Assembly (NCBI GenBank): GCA_024234815.1
Contig: JACKNO010000006.1
Location: 1-64,000 of the forward strand
DNA: 64,000 nt
Origin: Pseudomonadales bacterium
GTDB taxonomy: Bacteria; Pseudomonadota; Gammaproteobacteria; Pseudomonadales; Halieaceae
Direction of reading: 5' to 3'
The notes beneath the pieces are model-generated. The model was not told the DNA's origin. It searched no databases and saw only the letters and a program-made list of their open reading frames with translations. Positions 16,434 through 24,355 of this stretch are shown one piece after another. Both the position numbers and the translations under genes were made by a program. Each line of letters begins with the position of its first letter. Within the stretch, counting starts at the first letter, position 1.

Positions 16434-17077
16434 GACATTACGTTCCTCTCCACTGTTGTCGTGTTATTCTCAGCCTGCCTTAGCCATTCCCGCGCCATAC
16501 TGACATTCTGTGCAACACCAGGCTGCCCACCTGCAAACGCCCTTGCAAGCGCCTTTTGCGCCGGTTTCATCCCACTGTTTGCGGCCGAAATCAAACAGGA
16601 CAATCCGTAATCAACATCCCCCTGATTGTCAGCTTTCTCCAGGTAAATATTGCCCAGCGCTAACTGGCTTCGAGGGTAACCTGAACTCGCAGCTTGCTTG
16701 TGCAGTTTAACTGCTTTAACCATATCAACCTTAAGAACGAAGTATTTCCCGTAGCGATAACTTTGGGCAAGTTCATAGATAGCCGGGGAGTTTCCCTGCT
16801 CTCTCGCCTTCGCGTTCCATGCCCGAGCCTCGTTCCAAAATGTTTCTTTTCCCTCCTCCAACCACCCGATCGGAGCAGCTTCATCCATCAGTACGAGTGA
16901 TAACTTGTGCTGCGCAGGGGCATAACCCTGTTCAGCCGATTTACGATACCACCTGACTGCATTGTCACACCAAACGTTTTCATACAGCTGCTCACCTAGC
17001 TGGAATTGTGCAATGGGGTCTCCCTCGCGCGCCATCTGCCTGGTTGTCTCGAGTGAGCCTCGAACATGCTCTGACAT
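16415..17077 (-). CDS. Sel1-like tetratricopeptide repeat protein
   Basis: The 220-residue product contains four to five Sel1-type repeats with the A-x-x-x-x-G spacing, for example AVRWYRKSAEQGYAPAQHKL and AVKLHKQAASSGYPRSQLAL, ending in a conserved REWLRQA helix. Sel1 repeats form solenoids for protein contacts. There is no signal peptide, so it is cytosolic. ATG 17077 is chosen because AGGAG lies directly upstream; a TTG 15 bases earlier is unlikely. It is coupled to the WYL regulator. Confidence 0.75.
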   Translation of the reverse strand: MSEHVRGSLETTRQMAREGDPIAQFQLGEQLYENVWCDNAVRWYRKSAEQGYAPAQHKLSLVLMDEAAPIGWLEEGKETFWNEARAWNAKAREQGNSPAIYELAQSYRYGKYFVLKVDMVKAVKLHKQAASSGYPRSQLALGNIYLEKADNQGDVDYGLSCLISAANSGMKPAQKALARAFAGGQPGVAQNVSMAREWLRQAENNTTTVERNVMSWLTHN

Positions 17078-17517
17078 ACGCTCTCCTTTCAATTTGGGCC
17101 ACCTGCTAGCCTATGCGAAGTAGCATAGCACCTTAATGCGTCATTTTATGTCGCGTCAAAAACGAGCAATTTTACCGTCGGCCGACTATTAGCAATTACC
17201 GCATATTTGTCGGAATCCCAATTTAGACACGGACACACGCCTATGACGATCGATCTATTCACTCAAGGACACATTGGTCACAATCACTGGCTACACAGGA
17301 TCACATCCAGCTGCGGTTTTGCTCCCCCAAATAGGGGATACTCCGCTCGTGACTTTTTGGCGGTGACTGCTATTCTCGACATTACTGACCTTGGGGCGTC
17401 ACATTCATCCCTATTACTACTGGGCTAGCCAGGTGACTGCTGTCCTCCAGTTCCGATGGGGGGTTCGATGAAAGCCGCTTCAATTATATAAATTCAAGGA
17501 CGAATGCGGAGCGTAGT
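17078..17517. other. Intergenic, promoter-bearing gap
   Basis: About 440 bases between divergent genes. A 73-codon plus-strand frame at 17207-17428 lacks a ribosome binding site and looks non-coding. No repeats or RNA genes were seen. Confidence 0.35.
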
Positions 17518-19089
17518 ATGACCCAATCACCATACTTTCGATGGAGAATATCTTTCATCGGAGCTATATACCTAATACTTCAATTATCCTCACCCCATTT
17601 GTCTGCAATGCCGGCTCAAGCTGAGGATGTTAGAGCGATTGCTCGTCTTTATTCAGCAGCCTTTGACCGTGAACCAAAAGTAGACGGCTTAAACTTCTGG
17701 GTTAACAACTACGAAAGTGGAAACTCACTTGTCACGATAGCGAACAATTTCTACGGCTCACCCGAATTCACGAATAAGTATGGACCCCTCAACAATCGAC
17801 AATACGTGGAGCAACTATATCGCAACGTGCTCGGACGGAAGGGAGCAGAGTCAGGTATCTCGTTTTGGTTAGCTAAACTGTCAAGCGGTACGACCAGAGC
17901 GCTGGTGTTGGCCAAATTTGCAGACTCCCCAGAAAATATCCAAAAAACACTTGAGACGTTCGCGAATATGCGCCTCTCGGGATCCAAGTGGGTATTTGAC
18001 GAATCGGTCGGTAACGTACTTCAAGTAGCTGGTGACTACATAATCGATACTAGCGCACTCCGATATAGCTGCTCCAACGGAGAGACCGGAACAGGAGCAA
18101 CTTTCCATAACAATTTCCAGGTCTTTCAAACTGATACGGAAATTCACATTGAGCCAAAGAGTGACATTTTAATCCCAGGAATAACCATTTCGTCGAGTAC
18201 AGATCTGACGGGCTCTATTCTTCCCGATTCTAGTTTTACCGTACGTAAGTCAGCAACTGGGTATTCTTCCACTCTGAACTCTCCGATCGCAATGGACTAT
18301 GTCCTACGAGGAAACTTTGGTAACAGAGAGTGGAGCGGCACCTACGAATACTCAGCGCACCTCAGCAGATTGGGAATCACGTGCAATTACAAAGCAGCTT
18401 TCTCTGGAACACAGATTTTACCGGGGTCCTCGCAAAGCCCTGGCGGCATTTGGAGCGGCTCCATTCGCTCGAGTAACGGAGAGGTATTCGAAGCGCTCGG
18501 CTTTGTTACCGAGTCAGGAGAAATGAGATTCATCACCTCCGATAGTGAACAAAGTGTTGGCACGATGACAGTTAAAAATAGTTCTTTCGACGCCACACTG
18601 ATCGCCTATTTACCTGTTGGATCATATTATATTGACACAGGTTTGACATTTGCTATGGGCAATGCGTCAGGTATTTTGGCAGAGAGGAGTTATTTATTTG
18701 GCTCTGCCTATTTGAATGGGATCGTTACATCAGAGTTTGATTTTTCCTACGACCCTATATACGAGCGTAGTTCAAGTCTTTCCAAAATCGCGGGGAAATA
18801 CTCTGATAAAGGTCCCGGTGGCTTTGTAGAGAATTATACCGTTGACGGGGTTGGACGAATAACGGGCAGCAATAGCGATGGCTGCCGATATAACGGCGCG
18901 CTCTCATTGCTGAACACAAAGTACAATTTGTATCGAATTGTTGTAACTATCACAAGTTGTGATGTTTTAAACGGAGAATACTCGGGATTGGCTTCATTGT
19001 CCGATGACGGCGGGAAAACGAATGACACGCTGCTCCTTACAGTCACCGGGCCTCGGTATATTGTAAGTGGGTATCTCCCGAAGCTATAA
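17518..19089 (+). CDS. Secreted DUF4214-domain protein
   Basis: The 523-residue protein starts with an N-terminal hydrophobic signal (FIGAIYLILQLSSPHLSA) probably cleaved near residues 31-36. Residues about 36-145 carry two copies of the DUF4214 pattern, seen as ARLYSAAFDREPKVDGLNFW and QLYRNVLGRKGAESGISFW. This domain is common in secreted and surface-attached proteins, sometimes with repeat-rich partners. The remaining 370 residues are Ser/Thr/Gly-rich and beta-like without a recognised fold, with three or four Cys that could pair. GGAG lies about seven bases before the ATG. A role at the cell surface is likely; the specific function is unknown. Confidence 0.7.
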   Translation: MTQSPYFRWRISFIGAIYLILQLSSPHLSAMPAQAEDVRAIARLYSAAFDREPKVDGLNFWVNNYESGNSLVTIANNFYGSPEFTNKYGPLNNRQYVEQLYRNVLGRKGAESGISFWLAKLSSGTTRALVLAKFADSPENIQKTLETFANMRLSGSKWVFDESVGNVLQVAGDYIIDTSALRYSCSNGETGTGATFHNNFQVFQTDTEIHIEPKSDILIPGITISSSTDLTGSILPDSSFTVRKSATGYSSTLNSPIAMDYVLRGNFGNREWSGTYEYSAHLSRLGITCNYKAAFSGTQILPGSSQSPGGIWSGSIRSSNGEVFEALGFVTESGEMRFITSDSEQSVGTMTVKNSSFDATLIAYLPVGSYYIDTGLTFAMGNASGILAERSYLFGSAYLNGIVTSEFDFSYDPIYERSSSLSKIAGKYSDKGPGGFVENYTVDGVGRITGSNSDGCRYNGALSLLNTKYNLYRIVVTITSCDVLNGEYSGLASLSDDGGKTNDTLLLTVTGPRYIVSGYLPKL

Positions 19090-19817
19090 CGCAGGCATCA
19101 AACAATACAGATGCGTCCAAACAGTGGCTCGCTAAATCGCGCGGTTCTACTTAACATGTTTTTTGGTCGCATCCTGGTGGTCAGCTTTCTTAATTTGAAG
19201 GCTTCTTGCAGGTTTGGCGGAGTTCCTTTCCAACATTTTCTTTAGCGCGCTTATTAGAGAGTGGCAATTTGCACCCATGAAGCTTCGCTTAACACACATA
19301 CGAGGACTGTAGGATGTGGACGGGCAGTTATCGAGTCTAGCAGCCTGTTGGAAAATTGTGGTTTTCGAAGGGCAGCCCCGGGGTCTCCCGGGACATTGGC
19401 AAACTGCTTACCAATCTGCCAGTCAGCTGTATGCAATATTCGAATACTCATCCGTGAATCCTTTTCCAAATTACTCTAGCCGTCTGAGACATATCCTAAT
19501 AATTACAGCTGGACGCGATCAATCAAATACTGGACGAAAACACATGTAGCATTCTCGAGCCTATACTGGGTCGTACCTGGTACTTGGACATGGACAGTCC
19601 AATGACACAAATTTGCGGGATACCTCGGGGCACGCGGGGACAGTTTTGTTTTGGAATCGGTGGCGGGGTCCGGCAGGAAAACACACGTGATAAAGAACTC
19701 TGAACCTATGCAGGATTTTTGGCTTTGCTTTTCTCAGAAAATTGATATTCTGCCTCTAATTTCCACGGCTGGGCCACCACAGTAACCAAACATGCATCTT
19801 CAAATGGGTATATATAC
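19090..19817. other. Long gap with gene debris
   Basis: About 730 bases without an intact gene. It contains the fragment of an SbcD/YhaO-like nuclease gene on the minus strand (19347-19451). The rest shows no frame with both a ribosome binding site and protein-like composition. Confidence 0.45.
19347..19451 (-). pseudogene. 5' fragment of an SbcD/YhaO-like DNA-repair metallophosphoesterase gene
   Basis: From ATG 19451 the minus strand reads MSIRILHTADWQIGKQF and then NVPGDPGAALRKPQFS, the typical N-terminus of SbcD/YhaO-type calcineurin-like nucleases (HTADWQIG carries the first metal ligands). AAGGA lies about eight bases upstream. The similarity ends after about 35 residues and the frame then runs into unrelated sequence, so only the first tenth of the gene remains. 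In complete loci this family is often followed by an AAA or SMC-like ATPase gene; none is present here. Confidence 0.6.
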
Positions 19818-20621
19818 ATGAGCAGTGTACTTGAGAAAATTCCAAGTATGACGCAGCAGGATCTAGATGCGTTAAGAAGAAACGCCCTGCGAATACTAGA
19901 AAGTGCCACCGAAGCAAAAAAGCTAGATTATGCAGAAGAAGTTCTTAGTGCTATTGATGAGCAGCTCGAAAGGCGCTATCTACCGGGCATGATTAAAACC
20001 TTTCGTAACGTCTATCCCGGTGGTTTTTATGGCGAGAAGCAAGCGGTTGAGGAGCGGGAGTACAAACTCGCCGCATGCCATAGATTTCAAGAACTTCTTT
20101 CTCAACCAGTCTACGCTGATTTGATGGAAGCAGAAGATTATTCAGAAATATATAATCGTTGCGCAAACCTTGTAGGTATGACAAATCTCATTCAAGGAAG
20201 CTTCGAAAAACCACAGTTACTGGATAGTATTAGGCGGCCGGAACACGCTGACAAATTTTTTCCTGCCCTATTTAGCGTACTTTACGGTGATGCAGCTATT
20301 ATGGTTCGATTTGGTGAATGGTGTTCTGTACTAACCGATCTAGAACTCTCAAAGTGGACTTACGCCACCTACTTTCTGTTCCTATCAAACCCCGAAAAAT
20401 ACATGTTCGTAAAGCCAGAAATGCTTAAAAAGTCGATATCGCTTTGCAGATATCCACTTGAATACGAATCACAACCTAGTGCGGAGCTATATTCCGAAGT
20501 TCTTGCCTACTCAAACTGGCTAAAGTCTAAAATCGCGGAGCTAAAACCACGAGACATGATCGATGTTCATTCATTCATGTGGCATATGGCCCCTACTGGA
20601 AAATGGGCGGAGAATGAGTAA
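19818..20621 (+). CDS. Hypothetical protein (267 aa)
   Basis: The frame is intact and protein-like, with a helical N-terminal third (MTQQDLDALRRNALRILESA, YAEEVLSAIDEQLERRYL) and a more aromatic C-terminal part (LFLSNPEKYMFVKPEMLKKS, LKPRDMIDVHSFMWHM). The C-terminal motif is reminiscent of unnamed domains in restriction-type proteins, but I cannot assign a family. No catalytic residues or membrane segments are evident. There is no clear ribosome binding site before ATG 19818, and an internal ATG at 19848 is an alternative start. It sits next to nuclease-gene debris. Confidence 0.5.
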   Translation: MSSVLEKIPSMTQQDLDALRRNALRILESATEAKKLDYAEEVLSAIDEQLERRYLPGMIKTFRNVYPGGFYGEKQAVEEREYKLAACHRFQELLSQPVYADLMEAEDYSEIYNRCANLVGMTNLIQGSFEKPQLLDSIRRPEHADKFFPALFSVLYGDAAIMVRFGEWCSVLTDLELSKWTYATYFLFLSNPEKYMFVKPEMLKKSISLCRYPLEYESQPSAELYSEVLAYSNWLKSKIAELKPRDMIDVHSFMWHMAPTGKWAENE

Positions 20622-21103
20622 TCGATAAGCACCCATGAAATATTTGACCCCGTTTTCAACTTCGAAGCCAGTTCCGAGGGCACCAGCTTGTGGCTCAGCC
20701 TGATTCTGGCGATCAAAGAGCTTTACGCTTTCTTGGACCGTAAACTGCATAAAGTTATATCTCAAGTTAAGATCAGGAAATAGTGACGCTTAATTCCAGA
20801 TTGTTTTTCCCGGGCTCATGAACGAATTCCAGGATATGCAACGTGCGCCAGCAGTCAAATTCTGACTCGGGTGTTGAGGGCCGCTTTCGACGCAAACTAG
20901 TCATTTACATCGCCCCATCCCACCTGTGACCCTCAGAACTAAAAAGTGAATTTTTAATCTCCAATAGCTCAAAAAAATCTTATTCCGGTCATATCCTAGT
21001 TAATGATTTGGGACTACTCTCTGAGCTAGATTTGTATCAAAAATCGGGTTTATTGAAAGCTGGCTTGTGTGACCAAGTCCGTTTTTATCAGCGGAGGGGG
21101 TAA
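20622..21103. other. Intergenic, nothing recognised
   Basis: About 480 AT-rich bases. Short open frames occur on both strands near 20571-20770 but show no motif. The promoter and leader of the VPLPA protein gene must lie near its right end. Confidence 0.3.
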
Positions 21104-21691
21104 GTGATTATGCGTTACTTATGTCTTGTGTTGTTTGGCCTATTTTTCAGCATGACCGCAAATTCAGCGACTCTCATCTATAGTGGTTCTACCATCACGG
21201 GCATATCCCATTTGGAAATCGCTGGTGGTTCCCTGTACGACGTTTCGTTCGCGGATGGCAATACGGATACCGTATTCGGTGGCATCACCTTCGATGAGGC
21301 GTACAGGGTTAAAGCGGATGCCGTTAGCCTCGCTATGTTTACATTTTTAAGTGCCAGCGCGGCGTCGGGGAACGACATCAGAGGTTGCGGGTTGGACGTA
21401 AATAATTGTACGTTATTCAATGCCGATCGCGTCAATTTTCCCCCTATCAACGTGAACAGCATTTACATCGATACATTTGCCGTCATATATTATTCCCCCG
21501 ATTGCGGGCCGGGTTGCGAAGGGTGGGCCAACCAGGGCGCCCAAGGTATAACACTAAACTACGACACCGCCAACTCAGGCAATGTCACACTCGTCACATT
21601 CACCCCCTCGCCGGTACCCATCCCTGCTGCCGCATGGCTATTCGGCTCGGCCCTGCTTGGGTTGGCAGCCGTTAAACGCAAGACAGTGTAG
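21104..21691 (+). CDS. Exported protein with VPLPA/PEP-CTERM-type sorting signal
   Basis: The 195-residue protein has a signal peptide (LCLVLFGLFFSMTANSA) and, at the end, the tripartite exosortase signal: VPIPAAAWLFGSALLGLA followed by VKRK. Such proteins are cut and anchored or released by a dedicated exosortase, usually encoded with exopolysaccharide genes. The mature part is beta-rich with two Cys-x(5)-Cys/CGPGC-like clusters. GTG 21104 has GGAGG at six bases; ATG 21110 has AGGGGG at nine bases; either start is possible. A terminator follows directly. No exosortase gene is in the window. Confidence 0.8.
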   Translation: MIMRYLCLVLFGLFFSMTANSATLIYSGSTITGISHLEIAGGSLYDVSFADGNTDTVFGGITFDEAYRVKADAVSLAMFTFLSASAASGNDIRGCGLDVNNCTLFNADRVNFPPINVNSIYIDTFAVIYYSPDCGPGCEGWANQGAQGITLNYDTANSGNVTLVTFTPSPVPIPAAAWLFGSALLGLAAVKRKTV

Positions 21692-21708
21692 ACACATATC
21701 CTGACGTC

Positions 21709-21733
21709 CGGCCTCGCCATGCGGGGCTTTTTA
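21709..21733 (+). terminator. Rho-independent terminator after the VPLPA gene
   Basis: GCCTCGC (21711-21717) pairs with GCGGGGC (21721-21727) with one G-U pair and a three-base loop, followed by five T. It lies 20 bases after the stop of the VPLPA protein gene and points the same way. Confidence 0.75.
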
Positions 21734-22139
21734 TTGCCTGCGCTTTGGGGTTTCCCTCGGAGACATAATCATCAAGGAGTTCTGGAAGCAATGTAGCTTG
21801 GTTTCTGACCTCACCCTGGATAAAATCGCTCATGCTATTACCCTGCATCAGGAACTTACGGAGACTATACCGAAGGCAGAGTTTTCACACAGCCACAGTC
21901 GTCTACTGCCACTTCGGTTTGAGTATATCGAGTCTCTCGACCGGCACAAGAGTGCCAAAAGCAGCAGTGCTGAGGAAACTTCCACTGCTCTCTTGAGTGA
22001 TCGCTTTCGGGAGCAAAGTAATGAGGGGCTGAGATAGCCCTTCTGGTGGCTACCGATGCATTTCCGCCATCAGAACGTGTCAGCTTTTTTTACACACTCG
22101 CAGTGATCTTCAGTTCTATTGCCTGAAACCATTGAGTTG

Positions 22140-22290
22140 ATGAAGCTCAAGGTCGCCACAGAACTGGTGGAGAAATCGATTCAAGAAACCTTCGCCCACT
22201 TTACTTATCCATCGCAGCACTGGCGAATTCAAGACCAATAACCAGATGGAACTACAGGCTATCCAATCGGGGGTTTCCTTTTTCTAGGAT
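22140..22290 (+). pseudogene. Remnant of an IS256-family transposase (C-terminal part)
   Basis: The plus strand reads VEKSIQETFAHFTYPSQHW and then, after a one-frame shift near 22230, EFKTNNQMELQ. Together these match the C-terminal region of IS256-type transposases, in which a FP-x-x-HWRR-I-R-TNNPMER motif is typical. The reading is broken by the frameshift and a stop at 22239, and neither the N-terminal catalytic part nor terminal repeats are present. Confidence 0.45.
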
Positions 22291-22313
22291 GAAACACCGC
22301 AAATTGATCGCCA

Positions 22314-22342
22314 CTCGCTTGGTCATTATTTGACCAAGCGAG
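22314..22342. repeat. Perfect 12-bp hairpin
   Basis: CTCGCTTGGTCA at 22314-22325 and its exact reverse complement at 22331-22342 are separated by five bases. No T run follows on either strand, so it is not an ordinary terminator. Confidence 0.75.
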
Positions 22343-22386
22343 CCACCATGGCTGTCTGGGGGAATATCAGTCCTTCTGATGCCGAC

Positions 22387-22426
22387 TATTGTTAGTTATT
22401 GCCATACTCATCAATAACTAACAATA
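22387..22426. repeat. Perfect 15-bp hairpin
   Basis: TATTGTTAGTTATTG at 22387-22401 and its exact reverse complement at 22412-22426 are separated by ten bases. The stem is AT-rich and lies 45 bases after another perfect hairpin in non-coding DNA. Confidence 0.8.
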
Positions 22427-22620
22427 AGTTCGAGCTCACAAAACCGGTGACCAGAGGGCGCCATCACTGTTTTACCATCTAGTTTTTCACTTACTCATGA
22501 CCTAAAGTGGGAGGAATTGCTAGAATTTACCAGCTTGTTTCTCGGCGAGCCTACTCTTTCTACCAGCGCCAGCTTAGAATTTATTACCAACTTCTTTGGG
22601 CATCTACAAAAGGCTAATAC

Positions 22621-23697
22621 ATGGAGACGATCCTGTTCCTGGCGCTGGGCCTGGTGTTGCTTGTGTTTGGCGCCACTGTGTTAGTGAAGGGTGCGGCCAG
22701 CTTAGCGGCTTCATTTGGTATCTCACCCCTGGTCATTGGCTTAACCATCGTTGCATTCGGCACCAGCGCACCGGAGATGGCCGTGAGTGTTGGTGCGGCA
22801 TTTGCAGGCCAGGCAGATCTGGCCCTGGGCAATGTCGTTGGCAGTAATATCTTCAATGTGCTGCTGATTCTGGGCCTGTCTGCCCTGGTGACACCCCTGC
22901 TCGTCAATCAACAACTGGTGCGTTTGGACGTGCCGCTAATGATTGTGGCGTCTTTCCTGGTACTGCTGTTTGGATTGGATGGAAATATTGGCAGGCTGGA
23001 AGGTGCGGTTCTATTTGCGGGTATTTTGATCTATACCGTGTTCCTCGTTTTCCAAAGCCGAAAGGAAACCAATACCGCCGTGCGGGCAGAGTATGAGGGA
23101 CAGTATGGAGATAAAGACACCGATGGTTCCATACATTATCTACGCGATGGGGCATTGATCCTCGGCGGCTTGTTTTTGTTGGTGCTGGGTTCGCAATGGT
23201 TGGTTGATAGCGCAATTACTATCGCGCAATACTTTGGCGTTAGCGAGTTAGTCATCGGTTTGACTATAGTGGCGGCGGGTACGTCTTTGCCGGAAATGGC
23301 CACCTCTGTGGTTGCTTCCATTCGTGGGGAGCGCGATATAGCGGTTGGAAACATCGTCGGCAGTAACCTTTTTAACCTTTTGTCTGTGTTGGGGCTCTCC
23401 AGCATCGTCTCTCCCAGCGGCATCGTAGTTCCGGTCGCGGCGATTAGCTTTGATATCCCGGTTATGATCGGCGTCGCGCTGATGTGCCTGCCAATATTCT
23501 TTTCCGGTTATGTGATCAGCAGGTGGAACGGGACCCTGTTTCTGTTCTACTACGTCGCGTATACAGCCTATTTGATTATGGCCGCCGCTCAACACGATGC
23601 GATGCAAGAGTTTGGTATGGCGATGTCGATGGTGATTCCGCTGACAGCCATTGCCTTGATGATTTCCGCGTTTCGTTATTATCGACTGAAATCGTAA
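22621..23697 (+). CDS. CaCA-family cation antiporter (YrbG-like Na+/Ca2+ exchanger)
   Basis: The 358-residue protein has ten or eleven hydrophobic segments in two inverted halves. Each half carries an alpha-repeat: GTSAPEMAVSVGAAFAGQ with GNVVGSNIFN near residues 48-80, and GTSLPEMATSVVASIRGE with GNIVGSNLFN near 220-252. These repeats hold the ion-binding Glu and Asn residues. The family exchanges sodium or protons for calcium across the inner membrane. A hydrophilic loop of about 30 residues (near 142-172) separates the halves. The gene is GC-richer than the island to its left and may mark the return to core sequence. No ribosome binding site stands out before ATG 22621. Confidence 0.92.
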   Translation: METILFLALGLVLLVFGATVLVKGAASLAASFGISPLVIGLTIVAFGTSAPEMAVSVGAAFAGQADLALGNVVGSNIFNVLLILGLSALVTPLLVNQQLVRLDVPLMIVASFLVLLFGLDGNIGRLEGAVLFAGILIYTVFLVFQSRKETNTAVRAEYEGQYGDKDTDGSIHYLRDGALILGGLFLLVLGSQWLVDSAITIAQYFGVSELVIGLTIVAAGTSLPEMATSVVASIRGERDIAVGNIVGSNLFNLLSVLGLSSIVSPSGIVVPVAAISFDIPVMIGVALMCLPIFFSGYVISRWNGTLFLFYYVAYTAYLIMAAAQHDAMQEFGMAMSMVIPLTAIALMISAFRYYRLKS

Positions 23698-23768
23698 ACG
23701 TCCAGCAGGTTTTGACAAATTAAGCCCATCTGGCCTGCGGTATCAAAGTGAACGCCCTGCGTTGCGGT

Positions 23769-24209
23769 TCATGCGATGTCAGGCGCCGGGAGTTTCCTGG
23801 TCATGTGAAACTTCACAACACCATGGGGAAAACACCGGCGCTCATATTCGACCGAGTAGCCAAGCGCATCGTATAGCGCAGGCGATTGGAAGCTGAACGT
23901 CTCCAGGTACACAGAGCTGCAACCGTTCAAGGCCGCTTGCGCCTCGAATGCCCGCACCAGCCTGGTCCCGATACCCTGGCGACGATGCGACGGCTCAACC
24001 CAAAGCTGCTGTAGCTCACAGCACGGCCCCCATATGCGCCCCACCGCGCCGCCGAAAATTTCACCGGAAGTTGACCTGGCAAAGCTAGATATGAGCCGCA
24101 CTTCGTCAAGTGAGGCTGCGGAACTATTGAATTCCTCCAGACCGGCGTCGACAAGTGCGGACTCCGCAGATGGATGATCGTCATGTGAGGTAATAGAGAT
24201 GACAGTCAA
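23769..24209 (-). CDS. GNAT-family N-acetyltransferase
   Basis: The 146-residue protein has the GNAT core: a beta strand LQQLWVEPSHRRQGIGTRLV whose RRQGIG segment binds the pyrophosphate of acetyl-CoA, and a later LYDALGYSVE motif. Its substrate is not readable from sequence. It lies alone, transcribed toward the CaCA gene. Confidence 0.85.
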   Translation of the reverse strand: MTVISITSHDDHPSAESALVDAGLEEFNSSAASLDEVRLISSFARSTSGEIFGGAVGRIWGPCCELQQLWVEPSHRRQGIGTRLVRAFEAQAALNGCSSVYLETFSFQSPALYDALGYSVEYERRCFPHGVVKFHMTRKLPAPDIA

Positions 24210-24355
24210 AGGATGCTCTCAACGTAATTGCGCCACCTCAGTCTAGCCCCGGCTGGCAAAAATGCGGAGTCCTTTAATGTATCGAGACGGCTCTGCGCGG
24301 TCGCCTTTTCGCTGCTCCCCCTGGCCAGCGAAGCGGGCGTCTGCCCTGTCCCCGG

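Larger units (their letters stand above)
21734..22620. other. Long non-coding gap at the right side of the island
   Basis: Almost 900 bases without an intact gene. It contains the IS256 remnant (22140-22290) and two perfect hairpins (22314-22342 and 22387-22426). A 79-codon frame at 21798-22037 has no motif or ribosome binding site. Confidence 0.45.

Noticed and set aside
17207..17428. 73-codon plus-strand frame before the DUF4214 gene
   Set aside because: No start signal and no protein-like pattern.
20571..20765. 64-codon minus-strand frame possibly from a mobile element
   Set aside because: The sequence vaguely recalled repeat-associated DNA, but no transposase motif or terminal repeat could be shown.
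21798..22037. 79-codon plus-strand frame right of the VPLPA gene
   Set aside because: No ribosome binding site; considered as part of the IS256 remnant but no matching motif was found.
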